Shown: positions 9,125 to 18,465 of the stretch, in pieces
How positions within the stretch are numbered: the stretch's first letter is position 1
Layout of the letters: each line of letters starts with the position of its first letter
Source of the DNA: Actinomycetes bacterium
Lineage (GTDB): Bacteria; Actinomycetota; Acidimicrobiia; Acidimicrobiales; Acidimicrobiaceae
Assembly (NCBI GenBank): GCA_021819725.1
Contig: JAKAQR010000008.1
Coordinates: 62,001 to 126,000 of the forward strand
DNA length: 64,000 bases
Reading direction: 5' to 3'
The notes under the pieces: generated by a model
What the model was told of the DNA's origin: nothing
Databases searched by the model: none
What the model saw: only the letters and a program-made list of their open reading frames with translations
Position numbers and translations under genes: made by a program

Positions 9125-9547
9125 ATGATGGTTATGCGTATTGATCCTTACCGGGAGTTCGATCGGATGTTCCAGTCGCTTGTGCAACGAGATACGAGGG
9201 CGGCAATGCCGGTCGATGCATTTCGAGTCAACGATACCTATGTCGTGCAGTTCGATCTTCCTGGGATCGACCCACAGGGACTCGAGGTGACGGTGGAGCG
9301 CAATGTCTTGACAGTTCGTGCCAACCGTGAGATCAAGCACGATGATCACGAACAGATGGTAGTGGCCGAGCGCTTTAGTGGTTCGCTGGAGCGGTCTTTG
9401 TATCTCGGGTCTGATCTGGATCCGCAGGGCGTGGTAGCCGATTACGCCGACGGCGTGTTAACGGTGTCGATCCCCGTCCACGAGGCGGCGAAACCGCGAC
9501 GGATTGCGGTGAACCATCAGCAGGCGACGACCGCGATCGCGGGCTAA
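9125..9547 (+). CDS. hsp20: Hsp20/alpha-crystallin small heat shock protein
   Basis: A 140-residue ATP-independent chaperone that holds unfolding proteins in the cytoplasm. The alpha-crystallin domain spans about residues 25-130: YVVQFDLPGIDPQGLEVTVE at its start and the A-x-x-x-x-G-V-L motif as YADGVLTVSIP near its end. The N-terminal arm MVMRIDPYREFDRMFQSL is typical. ATG 9125 follows an AAAGGAGG ribosome binding site; a second ATG comes directly after. It is a single-gene unit: a HAIR-like operator and -10 box lie about 70-105 bases upstream and a strong hairpin follows the stop, so heat-shock derepression by HspR is likely. Confidence 0.93.
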   Translation: MMVMRIDPYREFDRMFQSLVQRDTRAAMPVDAFRVNDTYVVQFDLPGIDPQGLEVTVERNVLTVRANREIKHDDHEQMVVAERFSGSLERSLYLGSDLDPQGVVADYADGVLTVSIPVHEAAKPRRIAVNHQQATTAIAG

Positions 9548-9564
9548 GGAGAGTCCTTGCAATG

Positions 9565-9592
9565 CTCCGGCCCGCCAATGGGTGGGCCGGAG
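9565..9592 (+). terminator. Hairpin terminator after hsp20
   Basis: CTCCGGCCC (9565-9573) pairs perfectly with GGGCCGGAG (9584-9592), and three more inner pairs, one of them G-U, close a four-base loop. Only a short T-run (GTTTAG) follows. It separates hsp20 from the next gene. Confidence 0.65.
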
Positions 9593-9655
9593 GAATGTTT
9601 AGTCGTTCGGTGCTGCTGTAGAGTGAGACGGATGCGATAACGAAGGATGTGCGCG

Positions 9656-10603
9656 ATGCGGATTGGACTGACAGGAAGCCACGGGTTGATCGGATCAGCC
9701 CTTGTAAGCGCGCTCGTCGAGAGTGGCCACGAGGTGACGGCGATCGAGCGACGGGGTTCCTCCGAGCGACGGGGCGCCGACATGCACCAGACGCAGTCTG
9801 ATGAGAGTATTCCCACTCCCTTCTTTGACCCCGATGGTGGCGAGGGAGATCTTCGCGCTCTGGAGGGTTATGATACGCTGATCCACCTGGCAGGTGCGCC
9901 AATTGGTGAGCATCGCTGGGACGCGCGGGTTCGCTCTCGTATCTATGCCTCGCGGGTCTATGGGACTCGCTCGCTCGTGGAGGCGCTCAAGACCCTTGAG
10001 CAACCTCCTGCCACGCTGCTCTTTGCGTCGGCTTCGGGCATCTATGGAGACCGGGGGAGCACAATGCTGACGGAGGAGTCAGAACCCGGGAAAGGCTTCC
10101 TCGCAAAGGTGGTCGCTGACTGGGAGTCTGAGGCGCGCATGGGAGAGTCGATCGCCAAACGGGTGGTGCTGTTGCGCACCGGGTTGGTCCTTGATGCGAA
10201 GGGTGGTCTGCTCGGGCGTCTTTTGCCACTCTTCAAGCTTGGCCTCGGTGGCCGCCTCGCTACTGGCGAGCAGTACATGAGCTGGATTACGCTCACCGAT
10301 GAGGTTCGAGCGATCCAGTACTGTCTCGACCACGAGACGGTGCGAGGACCGGTGAACCTCGTCGCCCCAAACCCGGTCACCAACCGGGAGTTCACCAAGG
10401 TGCTCGCCGGAGTTCTCGGTCGTCCGGCGATCTTTACGGTACCTGCGCCCGCGTTAGAACTCGTGCTTGGCAAGGAGATGGCGCGCGAACTCGCTCTCGT
10501 CTCTCAGCGCATTACCCCTAGCGTCCTCGAAGCCTCGGGATTCTCGTTCTCCTCTACCCAGCTTGAGGAGGCGATGAGGGGGCTCATCGCCGCGACCCGT
10601 TAG
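9656..10603 (+). CDS. TIGR01777-type NAD(P)-binding epimerase (YfcH/SDR39U1-like)
   Basis: A 315-residue extended short-chain dehydrogenase-like protein. It has a Rossmann glycine motif at the very start (IGLTGSHGLIGSAL), the family hallmark LIHLAGAPIGEHRW, the SGIYGDRG segment in place of the usual YxxxK site, and a C-terminal helical region (PALELVLGKEMARELALVSQRI) typical of TIGR01777 proteins. Their reaction is unknown. Start ATG 9656 has AAGGA eight bases upstream; ATG 9647 overlaps that AAGGA and is less likely. Its stop overlaps the stop of the convergent PaiB-like gene by four bases. Confidence 0.85.
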   Translation: MRIGLTGSHGLIGSALVSALVESGHEVTAIERRGSSERRGADMHQTQSDESIPTPFFDPDGGEGDLRALEGYDTLIHLAGAPIGEHRWDARVRSRIYASRVYGTRSLVEALKTLEQPPATLLFASASGIYGDRGSTMLTEESEPGKGFLAKVVADWESEARMGESIAKRVVLLRTGLVLDAKGGLLGRLLPLFKLGLGGRLATGEQYMSWITLTDEVRAIQYCLDHETVRGPVNLVAPNPVTNREFTKVLAGVLGRPAIFTVPAPALELVLGKEMARELALVSQRITPSVLEASGFSFSSTQLEEAMRGLIAATR

Positions 10604-11235
10604 CCTTCTTGCTCCTTTAAGAGCTCCTGCATCCGGGTGGCTAGGGTGGTTTGACCGAGCTGACTGAAGGAAGAGATGACCGCCTCGCGATCTTCGATCG
10701 GTTTGTTCTGAGAGAGTTTGCGGATGCCGCGCAGCTCGCTGACCGTGATGGTGAAACCAACGATGGCCTTGAGCTGGTTGTGGATGTAGTCTTGCGGACT
10801 CCGATCGGGGCTCCAACCAGTCGGGGCGGGAGGTTCAAAACGCGCCGTGAGTGTCGTGACTAACCCCAGCAATTCTTGTGCATCGTCGAAGAACTCCACC
10901 GAGCCGGTCGCCTCAACCCGTGAGTAGTTCCAGGTCGGCACGTGCTGTTGGTTTGCGGCGGTGCTCTGATACCATCTCGGTGACACATAGCCATGTTCGG
11001 CACGAAAGACGGCCATCGCCGCAAACTCAGGTCGTGATTGGCGCCACTGGGGGTTAGTGCGAGTGAGGTGCCCCTTGATCAGTAGCTCTTCTCTTTCGCG
11101 CATCACGAGTAGGGGCAGGGCAGTGGTCATTGGTCCCGTAGGGCCAACGGTGATCAGATCTCCAAAGGGATACTCCTCGGCCATTGCGAGGAGCGTCGGT
11201 ACGTTATCGGTGTAAAAGATTCTTGCTGGCGACAT
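10600..11235 (-). CDS. PaiB-like FMN-binding protein
   Basis: A 211-residue protein of the PaiB/FMN-binding negative regulator family, known from Bacillus sporulation and protease control; in most bacteria its role is undefined. The split-barrel flavin fold is indicated by GHLTRTNPQW, GYVSPRWYQ, VPTWNYSRVEATG and the C-terminal KLSQNKP motif, all in the usual order. There is no HTH domain, so a role as a DNA-binding regulator is doubtful despite the family name. It is convergent with the epimerase gene (stops overlap by four bases) and divergent from the alpha/beta hydrolase gene. The start ATG at 11233-11235 is the natural family N-terminus. Confidence 0.85.
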   Translation of the reverse strand: MSPARIFYTDNVPTLLAMAEEYPFGDLITVGPTGPMTTALPLLVMREREELLIKGHLTRTNPQWRQSRPEFAAMAVFRAEHGYVSPRWYQSTAANQQHVPTWNYSRVEATGSVEFFDDAQELLGLVTTLTARFEPPAPTGWSPDRSPQDYIHNQLKAIVGFTITVSELRGIRKLSQNKPIEDREAVISSFSQLGQTTLATRMQELLKEQEG

Positions 11236-11339
11236 GCCATCACTCTAGCCAAATTCCCCTGACCAAGGCGCGGTCCCCGCTGGTACCTGCACTTCTGTTT
11301 CTTGGGTGGATCCCCAGGCCATCCAATAGGATGGGTGCT

Positions 11340-12113
11340 ATGCCCCCTAGACGATCAATTCACGTAGAGATTCTGAATCAGGACGCATCTGCCCCTCGGG
11401 TGGTGACCATCCATGGTGCAATGGATCGAGGCAACTCTTTTCGTGCGCTCGCTAAGTTGCTTCCCTCGATCGAGGTGGTCATCTGGGATCGGGCGGGCTA
11501 TGCGCATTCGATCGATGTTGCACCGGCTGGGGCTGAGGACCATTTGGCGGATCTTGTTGGGATTCTCGATGACAAGCCAGCGCTCGTCTTTGGCCACTCT
11601 CTCGGAGGGACCTATGCACTGTGGCTGGCATCGCTAGGGCATCCTAATCTCCTTGGCGTATCGACCTTCGAGTCTCCGCTTCCGGGAGGCGCTTGGTGGG
11701 GAAAGGGCTGGGACATCGATCCCCATGACGCCGCCTTAGGCCGAGTCCCTCCCGAACGATCCGAGGCGGTGGCCGAGAGATTCCTGCGACGGATGATCTC
11801 CGACGCGACTTGGGAGCTCCTGCCAGAACGCACCAAGGCTTTGCGACGGGCTGAGGGAGCGGCCTTTATTCTTGAGCTGGGGCAACTCGTCGATGGAGCA
11901 GTGCGCTTTGACCTCGATGCTATTAAGACCGACGTGGTCGCTGGAATCTCCTCGCGTCCCTCCAGCCATCATCAGTTGGGGTTGGCCAGACTTGTAACGG
12001 CGACTGAAGCCACTACCTATTGCGTGCGCAACTCGCGCCACGGGGCTCACCTGACCAGTCCAGACGCGCTTGTTGAGGTCTTGGGCCAGCAATTAAAAAT
12101 CCAGGACCGTTAA
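11340..12113 (+). CDS. Alpha/beta hydrolase
   Basis: About 257 residues of alpha/beta-hydrolase fold. The oxyanion segment is VVTIHGAMDRGNSF, the nucleophile elbow is FGHSLGGTYAL (Ser about residue 88), and a likely catalytic His lies in NSRHGAHLTSPD near the C-terminus. The substrate cannot be told. Start ATG 11340 has AGGA eight bases upstream; longer reading from 11184 overlaps the divergent PaiB-like gene and has no signal peptide, so I do not use it. The downstream neighbour kgd is convergent with only 28 bases between stops. Confidence 0.8.
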   Translation: MPPRRSIHVEILNQDASAPRVVTIHGAMDRGNSFRALAKLLPSIEVVIWDRAGYAHSIDVAPAGAEDHLADLVGILDDKPALVFGHSLGGTYALWLASLGHPNLLGVSTFESPLPGGAWWGKGWDIDPHDAALGRVPPERSEAVAERFLRRMISDATWELLPERTKALRRAEGAAFILELGQLVDGAVRFDLDAIKTDVVAGISSRPSSHHQLGLARLVTATEATTYCVRNSRHGAHLTSPDALVEVLGQQLKIQDR

Positions 12114-12141
12114 AGGACTTACGGGTAGATCCGTTGACCTG

Positions 12142-15100
12142 CTAGTTCAGCGGCTTGGAGACGGCTCGCTCGAGGATGTCGCTCTGTTCGAGGGCGTGCA
12201 TCGCTGCTGACCCGGTGGCTGGTGATCCGGTTGCAACACGGGAGACGTGGACCAGGGTCAGTCGGTGTGCACCGGCGCGGTGCAGTCGCGCGTGGGCAAA
12301 AGGCCAGGCACCCATGTTCTCTGGCTCCTCCTGTAACCAGACGAGCTCGGTCGCTGATGGATAGCTCTCGATCAACTCGGTGATCTCGCGCTCTGGCCAG
12401 GGGTAGAGCTGCTCGACGCGCACAACGGCGGTAGGAACTGAGGTGGTACGGTCCCGCTGAGCGAGGGCTTCGTAGCCGATCTTGCCCGAACAGAGAACGA
12501 TGCGCCGAACATCGAAGCGGCCAGCGGAGTCCTGCAGCCAATGCGGATCGTCTACTAATGGTTGGAAGGATCCGCTGGTGAACGCCTCGACTGGGCTGCG
12601 CGATTGCTTGGCCCGCAGCAAGGACTTTGGCGTGAGGATGATCAACGGTCGCTGGTTGGTCCGCTCGACCTGGGCTCGCAGCAGGTGGAACAGCTGCGCT
12701 GCGTTGGTCGGGTTAGCGATCGTCATATTCGGCCCCGCTGCCAGGGAGAGGAAGCGCTCAAGCCTGGCCGAGGAGTGTTCCGGACCCTGTCCTTCGTACC
12801 CATGCGGCAACATCAGCGTCAGACCTGACTCCTGTTTCCACTTGTCGTGGGCAGCGGCAATGAACTGGTCGATCACGATCTGGGCACCGTTGGCAAAGTC
12901 GCCGAACTGCGCCTCCCAGATGGTGAGTGCCTTCTGGTGGATCAAGGAGTAGCCGTACTCAAACGCCATGGCTGCGTACTCGGAGAGCGAGGAGTCGTAG
13001 ATCATGAAGCGACCAGGCGAAGTGCCATCGGTTGGCGCCTCGGCGTCATCGCGTATCGCGGCGAGGGGTTGGTAGGTGGCACCAGTCTCGTAGTCATACA
13101 GGGCAGCGTGGCGGTGCGAGAAGGTCCCACGCCGCGAGTCTTGGCCGGAGAGACGCACGTCATGCCCATCGAGCATGATCGTAGCGAAGGCGAAGGCCTC
13201 TCCAAGGGCCCAGTCGACCTCACCTTCGGCATAGAGCTCTGCGCGAGCCTGGAACTGCTTTGCCAGTTTGGGGTGCAGCGTGAAACCTTCCGGGGTGCGG
13301 TTAAGGATCTCTACGACATAGTCGAGACGCTCCTTGATCACCCCTGTCGAGACGGTCTGTACCGCGACGTTTTGGGGTGGTGGTGCCGGCAGATTGGTAG
13401 GTTTGGGCGGTGCCGCCTCTCGAGTCTCTACCAGCGCCTGCTGAAGTCGTGCGAGATAGGCGTCGAGAGCCTGTTCGCCCTCCTCCACGGTGATAGCTTT
13501 GGATCGTACGAGGCGTTCAAGGTAGAGCTTGCGCACTGAGGGCTGCGTATCAATAACCCGGTACATCACCGGCTGGGTGTAGCTAGGCTCGTCGCCCTCG
13601 TTATGCCCATGGCGTCGATAGCAGACCATATCGACCACGATGTCTTTGTGGAAGGCTTCCCGATAGTCCATGGCGATCTGCGCAGCTCTAAGCACCGCTT
13701 CGGGATCGTCGCCGTTGACGTGGATGATCGGGGCCTGAATCATCTTGGCGATGTCGCTGGCATAGACAGAGGATCGTGCTTCGTTGGGGTTGGTTGTGAA
13801 ACCTACCTGGTTGTTGATGACCAGGTGAATCGTTCCACCTGTTCGATAGCCGGGGAGTTGTGAGAGGTTGAGTGTCTCGGCAACCACTCCCTGTCCGGCA
13901 AATGAGGCATCTCCGTGTACGAGAATACCGAGGACGGCGAACTCGAAGAGATTGCCTCGAAGATCTTGGGTGGCACGCACCATCCCCTCGACGACGCCGT
14001 CGACGGCTTCGAGGTGTGAGGGGTTTGAGGCGAGAGTGATGGGCACTGCGGTGCCGTCGGGGGTGTAGTAGGTGCCCTCGAAACCCTTGTGATACTTGAC
14101 GTCGCCAGAGCCCTGGACCGATGTTGGGTCCAGGTTGCCCTCGAACTCCTCAAAGATCATGCGATAGGACTTGCCAACGATGTTCGCAAGTACGTTGAGC
14201 CGACCACGGTGGGCCATGCCGAGTATGGCAGAGGTGATGGAGGCGCGTACTCCCTGATTGAGAACCTCAGTGAGGAAGACGATGGCACTCTCCGCACCCT
14301 CGAGTCCAAAGCGCTTTTGACCGATGTAGCGAGTAGAGAGGAACTTTTCAAACGCCTCAGCATCGTTGAGGGTGGTGAGGATGCGGAGCTGATCTTCCTT
14401 GGAGAGGTTCGGATGAACCCCTTCAACGCGGTTTTGTATCCAATGCTTCTCTTCGGGGTTCTGGATATGCATGTACTCATAACCGATTGAGCCACAGTAG
14501 CTATCGCGAAGGAGCTGCAGGATCTCTGCGAGGCTTGACTCGGTCGTGCCCGCGAGACCATCGGTGAGAAATACACGGCTGAGATCCCAGAGGGTGAGTC
14601 CGTAGGTCTCTGGGTCTAGCTCCGGGCTCATCGTAGGCTTGACGAGATTGAGTGGATCCAGGTGAGCCAGGAGGTGACCGCGTACGCGGTAGTTGTTGAT
14701 CAACGTCTGCACATGGATCTGCTTCTCGGCGCGCTCCGATGCGTCCCCAGTCAGGGATCCATGGTCTGGGGACCAGACCGCCGGTGGATAGGCGACATCG
14801 AGGGAGGAGAAGATGTCCTGATAGAAGTGCTCCTTGCCCTCAAGGAGTGCGGCGACGTCGGCCAGGAACTGACCGGACTCGGCCCCTTGGATGATGCGAT
14901 GATCGTAGGTTGAGGTGAGGGTAACGGTCTTGGAGATTCCAAGCTCACCTAGGGTGCGGGGATCGGCGGCGCCGAACTCGACTGGATAGCCAATGGCACC
15001 AACGCCGATGATGGCGCCCTGCCCATTCATCAATCGTGGAATCGAGTGTTCGGTTCCGATCGTCCCGGGATTCGTGATGCTGACGGATGCTCCTTGGAAA

Positions 15101-16008
15101 TCGTCGACCGTGGCTCGGTTCTCGCGGACCTTGGCGATCAGCTGATCGTAGGCGCTGAGAAACGCAACGAACGTTTTGGATTCGATGTTCTTTAAAACTG
15201 GTACCATCAGTGTTCGTTGCCCATCACGTCGTACGATATCGACTGCGACGCCGAGGTTGACGTGTTCGAAGGTCCGGATCGAGGCCGCAGTCCCATCAGT
15301 TGCGGGCACGAAGCTCGCGTTCATTCTGGGGTGTTTGGTGAGTGACTTGATGATGGCCCAGGTGATCAGGTGGCCAAAGCTGACCTTCGGGCGGCCCTCA
15401 CGGCTCAGTTGGTTGTTGATGATGGATCGGTTGATTTCGAGTGCCTTCGCGGGTATCACGCGCACGCTCGTTGCGGTTGGCAAGGTGAGCGATTGATCCA
15501 TGTTGCGCGCGAGGGCGAGGGCGGCTCCGCGGAGTGGACTCAAGGTGGCGTCGTCGACACTCTCTGGAGAGACTGGCTTGTCCACGGGCGACGTAGCTGG
15601 GGTAGCTGCGGTAGCTGCGGTGCGCGTCGGTGTGGTGCCATCTGTCGGCGAAGAGGTTTGAAGGTTGCCATTTGTCGCTGGTTGCATCGGGCGTACTGGT
15701 GCTGCTGGACTCGTGGGGGCTGCTGGACTCGTGGGTGCTGGACTCCGAGCGATATCGTCAGGCGCTACGGTGGTGGTGGTTGCTGGTGTGGCCCCGGTGG
15801 GGTTGGCAGCAGCTGCATGGCCGTTGCGGCCCTCGGTGGCAACCGCGTCGGTCACGGTAGAATTGGCGAACCTTGGTGCAATGTTTCGGCTCTTGAAGTA
15901 TTGTTGCCAACTTGGTGGCACCGATTCAGGGTTGTCACGGTAGTGGTCGAGCATCTCCTCGACGAGCCAGTCATTGGGTCCAAAGTCAGTTTCAAAGGTA
16001 TCTGCCAC
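12142..16008 (-). CDS. kgd: Multifunctional 2-oxoglutarate decarboxylase/dehydrogenase (Kgd type)
   Basis: A 1288-residue enzyme that decarboxylates 2-oxoglutarate with thiamine diphosphate and, with other subunits, forms succinyl-CoA in the TCA cycle. Order of parts: an OGDH N-terminal segment (PNDWLVEEMLDHYRDNP); a Thr/Ala/Pro linker to about residue 150; an E2-like acyltransferase domain (about 155-400) with the active-site segment STYDHRIIQGAESGQFL; and an E1 domain (about 410-1288) with TPP contacts GMAHRGRLNVL, VKYHKG and VINNQVGF. There is no lipoyl domain, as in mycobacterial Kgd. The start is GTG at 16006-16008 with a weak AAGG just before it. It is divergent from the EAL gene and has no operon partner here. 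Confidence 0.93.
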   Translation of the reverse strand: MADTFETDFGPNDWLVEEMLDHYRDNPESVPPSWQQYFKSRNIAPRFANSTVTDAVATEGRNGHAAAANPTGATPATTTTVAPDDIARSPAPTSPAAPTSPAAPVRPMQPATNGNLQTSSPTDGTTPTRTAATAATPATSPVDKPVSPESVDDATLSPLRGAALALARNMDQSLTLPTATSVRVIPAKALEINRSIINNQLSREGRPKVSFGHLITWAIIKSLTKHPRMNASFVPATDGTAASIRTFEHVNLGVAVDIVRRDGQRTLMVPVLKNIESKTFVAFLSAYDQLIAKVRENRATVDDFQGASVSITNPGTIGTEHSIPRLMNGQGAIIGVGAIGYPVEFGAADPRTLGELGISKTVTLTSTYDHRIIQGAESGQFLADVAALLEGKEHFYQDIFSSLDVAYPPAVWSPDHGSLTGDASERAEKQIHVQTLINNYRVRGHLLAHLDPLNLVKPTMSPELDPETYGLTLWDLSRVFLTDGLAGTTESSLAEILQLLRDSYCGSIGYEYMHIQNPEEKHWIQNRVEGVHPNLSKEDQLRILTTLNDAEAFEKFLSTRYIGQKRFGLEGAESAIVFLTEVLNQGVRASITSAILGMAHRGRLNVLANIVGKSYRMIFEEFEGNLDPTSVQGSGDVKYHKGFEGTYYTPDGTAVPITLASNPSHLEAVDGVVEGMVRATQDLRGNLFEFAVLGILVHGDASFAGQGVVAETLNLSQLPGYRTGGTIHLVINNQVGFTTNPNEARSSVYASDIAKMIQAPIIHVNGDDPEAVLRAAQIAMDYREAFHKDIVVDMVCYRRHGHNEGDEPSYTQPVMYRVIDTQPSVRKLYLERLVRSKAITVEEGEQALDAYLARLQQALVETREAAPPKPTNLPAPPPQNVAVQTVSTGVIKERLDYVVEILNRTPEGFTLHPKLAKQFQARAELYAEGEVDWALGEAFAFATIMLDGHDVRLSGQDSRRGTFSHRHAALYDYETGATYQPLAAIRDDAEAPTDGTSPGRFMIYDSSLSEYAAMAFEYGYSLIHQKALTIWEAQFGDFANGAQIVIDQFIAAAHDKWKQESGLTLMLPHGYEGQGPEHSSARLERFLSLAAGPNMTIANPTNAAQLFHLLRAQVERTNQRPLIILTPKSLLRAKQSRSPVEAFTSGSFQPLVDDPHWLQDSAGRFDVRRIVLCSGKIGYEALAQRDRTTSVPTAVVRVEQLYPWPEREITELIESYPSATELVWLQEEPENMGAWPFAHARLHRAGAHRLTLVHVSRVATGSPATGSAAMHALEQSDILERAVSKPLN

Positions 16009-16188
16009 GCCTTATAAGTCTAGTCATCTTTGCCGGTCGAAGAAAACTCGATGCAGCTGCGACCGGTGGCGCAAGGCGACGACAGTTGGCAAAGGTTCGA
16101 GGGGCTGGGGTTGGGTCTACCTCGAACCTCGTTGGGATTGCTCCTGGCGCGTGTCAAGTATTTGACGCCATGCGTCGAAGTTCTAGGA

Positions 16189-17439
16189 ATGGGTAATGGA
16201 AGACCACGTTTTGGTGTGATCGAAGGTACGGATACCGTTCAGAGCATCGAAACCACGCGACAGGATGTTCTTCAATTGCGCGAGTATGTCCGCACAATTT
16301 TGAGTGGCCAGCGTTCCTTTGAGATGCGGTTCCAATCGATCGCGAATGTCTTTGGGCCGAGAGTCGTGGGTTACGAGATGCTCACTCGTTTTGATGTTCC
16401 CGCGAAGATCACACCCGATCAGATCTTCCTCGAGGCAGATGCGATCGGGCTCGGCGCCGAATTAGAGGCTCTGATTCTCGCGCGGGCCCTCAAGGAGCGT
16501 CGTCGTGTACCCCGTGACTGTTTTGTCACGGTAAACGTCAGCCCACATCTGCTCGGTCAACCGATCCTGCGGAGGGTCTTCGATCGGGATCTGAGCGGTA
16601 TCGTCGTAGAGCTCACCGAACACGTCCGTGTGCTCGATGTGGAGGCACTGCGCGACTCGCTGACATGGTTGCGTGCGCGTGGTGCGCTCATAGCGATGGA
16701 TGACGCTGGATCAGGGTATGCCGGACTGCAGATGATCACGCAGGTCCGTCCAGATATCGTCAAGCTCGACCGGGAATTGGTGAGCGATATCGATACCGAC
16801 GAGGTGAAGGCACTCATGTGCGCCTCCTTCGGCGATTTCGTGGGACGGCTCGACGGCTGGCTGTTGGCGGAGGGGGTCGAGACCCAAGCGGAGTTGGCCC
16901 GCGTGGTGCAGATCGGTGTGCCGTTGGTGCAGGGATGGGTGATTGGTCGCCCGGCACGACAGCCAGAACCCTTACGGGCCGACCTCGCTGAATGGTTGCG
17001 CTCCTATCACGACTCACGTCGCGCCCGGGTCGATTGCCTCTCGATGCTGATGGATCCCGTTCTGGTCAAGGCCGAGACACTCGTCGAGTCCAGCCCGACC
17101 TCGCCGGTGGATAGGGCGACGAGTCCCGTCGCTGCTGGTGATACCTGCGAAAAGCTCGCAGTCTGTGTCGTCGGGCGCAATCATGAGCTTGTTCGCGTGC
17201 TCGTTCCTGATCTGGGCGGATGGCGCGTATTGGTCACACCCATGGTGGCCCATCCGGAGGAGGGGATTCGAGAGGTAGCGGTGCGGGCGATCAATCGTCC
17301 GGTAGCTACTCGTTTCGATCCCATCGTCTGCGTTGGTGAGCAACGCGAGCCTGTTGGCATCATCCGGATGGAGCGGATTATCAGTTTTCTCGCTGATGTC
17401 TTCTCGGCCGGAGGTTCGGCAATGGAGGGTGTCTGTTAA
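16189..17439 (+). CDS. EAL-domain protein (c-di-GMP phosphodiesterase-like) with CBS-like tail
   Basis: About 416 residues. An EAL domain spans about residues 40-280 with the expected sites: GYEMLTRF (EML in place of EAL, Glu kept), NVSPHLL, VELTEH, MDDAGSGYAG, DIVKLDREL, LLAEGVETQAEL and VQGWVIGRP. All metal-binding residues I can check are present, so c-di-GMP hydrolysis is plausible. The last 130 residues (CVVGRNHELVRVLV, then GIIRMERIISFL) look like a CBS-type pair as in some EAL-CBS proteins. There is no transmembrane segment or GGDEF domain. ATG 16189 is the first ATG in frame but has a poorly placed ribosome binding site; an in-frame TTG at 16030 is the alternative. The gene is divergent from kgd and convergent with aroK. 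Confidence 0.8.
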   Translation: MGNGRPRFGVIEGTDTVQSIETTRQDVLQLREYVRTILSGQRSFEMRFQSIANVFGPRVVGYEMLTRFDVPAKITPDQIFLEADAIGLGAELEALILARALKERRRVPRDCFVTVNVSPHLLGQPILRRVFDRDLSGIVVELTEHVRVLDVEALRDSLTWLRARGALIAMDDAGSGYAGLQMITQVRPDIVKLDRELVSDIDTDEVKALMCASFGDFVGRLDGWLLAEGVETQAELARVVQIGVPLVQGWVIGRPARQPEPLRADLAEWLRSYHDSRRARVDCLSMLMDPVLVKAETLVESSPTSPVDRATSPVAAGDTCEKLAVCVVGRNHELVRVLVPDLGGWRVLVTPMVAHPEEGIREVAVRAINRPVATRFDPIVCVGEQREPVGIIRMERIISFLADVFSAGGSAMEGVC

Positions 17440-17466
17440 TCTGTGCCGCTCAGGCCTCAGCGTACG

Positions 17467-17970
17467 TCATGTTCGTTCGGCTTGGTAGAGCTTGGGGAGG
17501 AGGGCGATGAGTCGAGTCAGGGTACTCTGCGGTGTCTCACCCTCTTGTTCACGCAGCGTCAGCGAGGCCACCGATCGATAGATGGCGATCCGCGTCTCGA
17601 GTAGGGTTTGGAGATCTCCGCTGCGAGCGAGAGGGCGATCGGCGGTGGCTCCGATACGCCTGATGGCGGTCGTTGCACCGATCTCGAGGTAGATGATGTA
17701 GGTAGACCTGAGGAGCTCCTGGGTGTCCTCATGCATGATCGCGCCTCCTCCCAGTGCGAGGACGGTGGAACGCTGGGCGGCTACGGTCGCGATGACGTGG
17801 TGTTCGAGTTCGCGAAAGTTGGGTTCCCCCATTGTGGTAAAGAGGGCGGCGATGCTTTGGCTAGTCGCCTCCTCGATCAGGGTGTCGCTGTCGTAGAAGG
17901 CCGTCCCCAGATGGTCTGCGAGGAGGCGACCCAGTGTGCTCTTGCCAGCACCCATGAAACCAATGAGCAC
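17467..17970 (-). CDS. aroK: Shikimate kinase
   Basis: The 167-residue cytoplasmic kinase phosphorylates shikimate in the chorismate pathway. It has the P-loop GFMGAGKST at the very start, the substrate-binding segment YDSDTLIEEAT, the Arg in FRELEHHVI, GGGAI, and the lid Arg in ATADRPLA. The start must be GTG 17968-17970: reading upstream, the frame has no ATG, GTG or TTG before a stop at 18028-18030. There is no ribosome binding site at normal distance (an AAGGA lies about 23 bases before the GTG), so initiation is unusual. The other aro genes are at 32-35 kb, so this gene has left the usual aroK-aroB pairing. Confidence 0.9.
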   Translation of the reverse strand: MLIGFMGAGKSTLGRLLADHLGTAFYDSDTLIEEATSQSIAALFTTMGEPNFRELEHHVIATVAAQRSTVLALGGGAIMHEDTQELLRSTYIIYLEIGATTAIRRIGATADRPLARSGDLQTLLETRIAIYRSVASLTLREQEGETPQSTLTRLIALLPKLYQAERT

Positions 17971-18001
17971 GATCTGGGGCCAATCTGGTGATTCCTTGTT
18001 G

Positions 18002-18031
18002 TTTGTAATCGTTATCGTTCTCCGCTGTCAG
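18002..18031 (-). promoter_or_regulatory. Candidate promoter for aroK
   Basis: On the minus strand a CTGACA -35 (18026-18031) is followed after 18 bases by TACAAA (18002-18007), or after 17 by TTACAA. Transcription would start about 25 bases before the aroK GTG codon. This is a sequence match only. Confidence 0.35.
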
Positions 18032-18465
18032 TGAATCATCGTGTAGGAGCCTAACGCCAAGTACGCAAACGATGATCATTTGCAGCTGGCTCGTTGTCGG
18101 GACGATCTTCGTGGTGTTGCCCCGTGGTGTTGATGGTGTGTCCTATGGATGACGACGCTACTTGCATGCAAACGATTGGCTCTTGCGAGGGTTCATGTTG
18201 GCGACCATTGCTACCTCGCTCGGTGTGGTAGGGCCTCGTGAAGCCCGCATGCGCCAAGGTTGGCTGCGCTCCTTTTTTGCGCTTCGCTCGCGCTCGTCAA
18301 TAGATCACCAGGCGTTCTATAGGCGGCAGTCCATGGGTCGGTTGGCGGGTGAGCACCGCGGGGTGTTTGGGTCGAAAAACGATTAAGGGAATCAGCAAGT
18401 GTACCGAAGCTTTGGTAGACCTCGACCGAGGTCTGTGGGTTCCCAAGATGGAGGATGTCGACGCG
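18032..18465. other. Intergenic region between aroK and the DUF1059 gene
   Basis: About 430 bases without a convincing gene. A long minus-strand open frame across 18211-18747 resembles no family and lies opposite the DUF1059 gene. Bases 18260-18300 hold a T6 run and a run of GCGC/CGC repeats that could fold, but I cannot assign a terminator with a clear stem. Confidence 0.4.
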
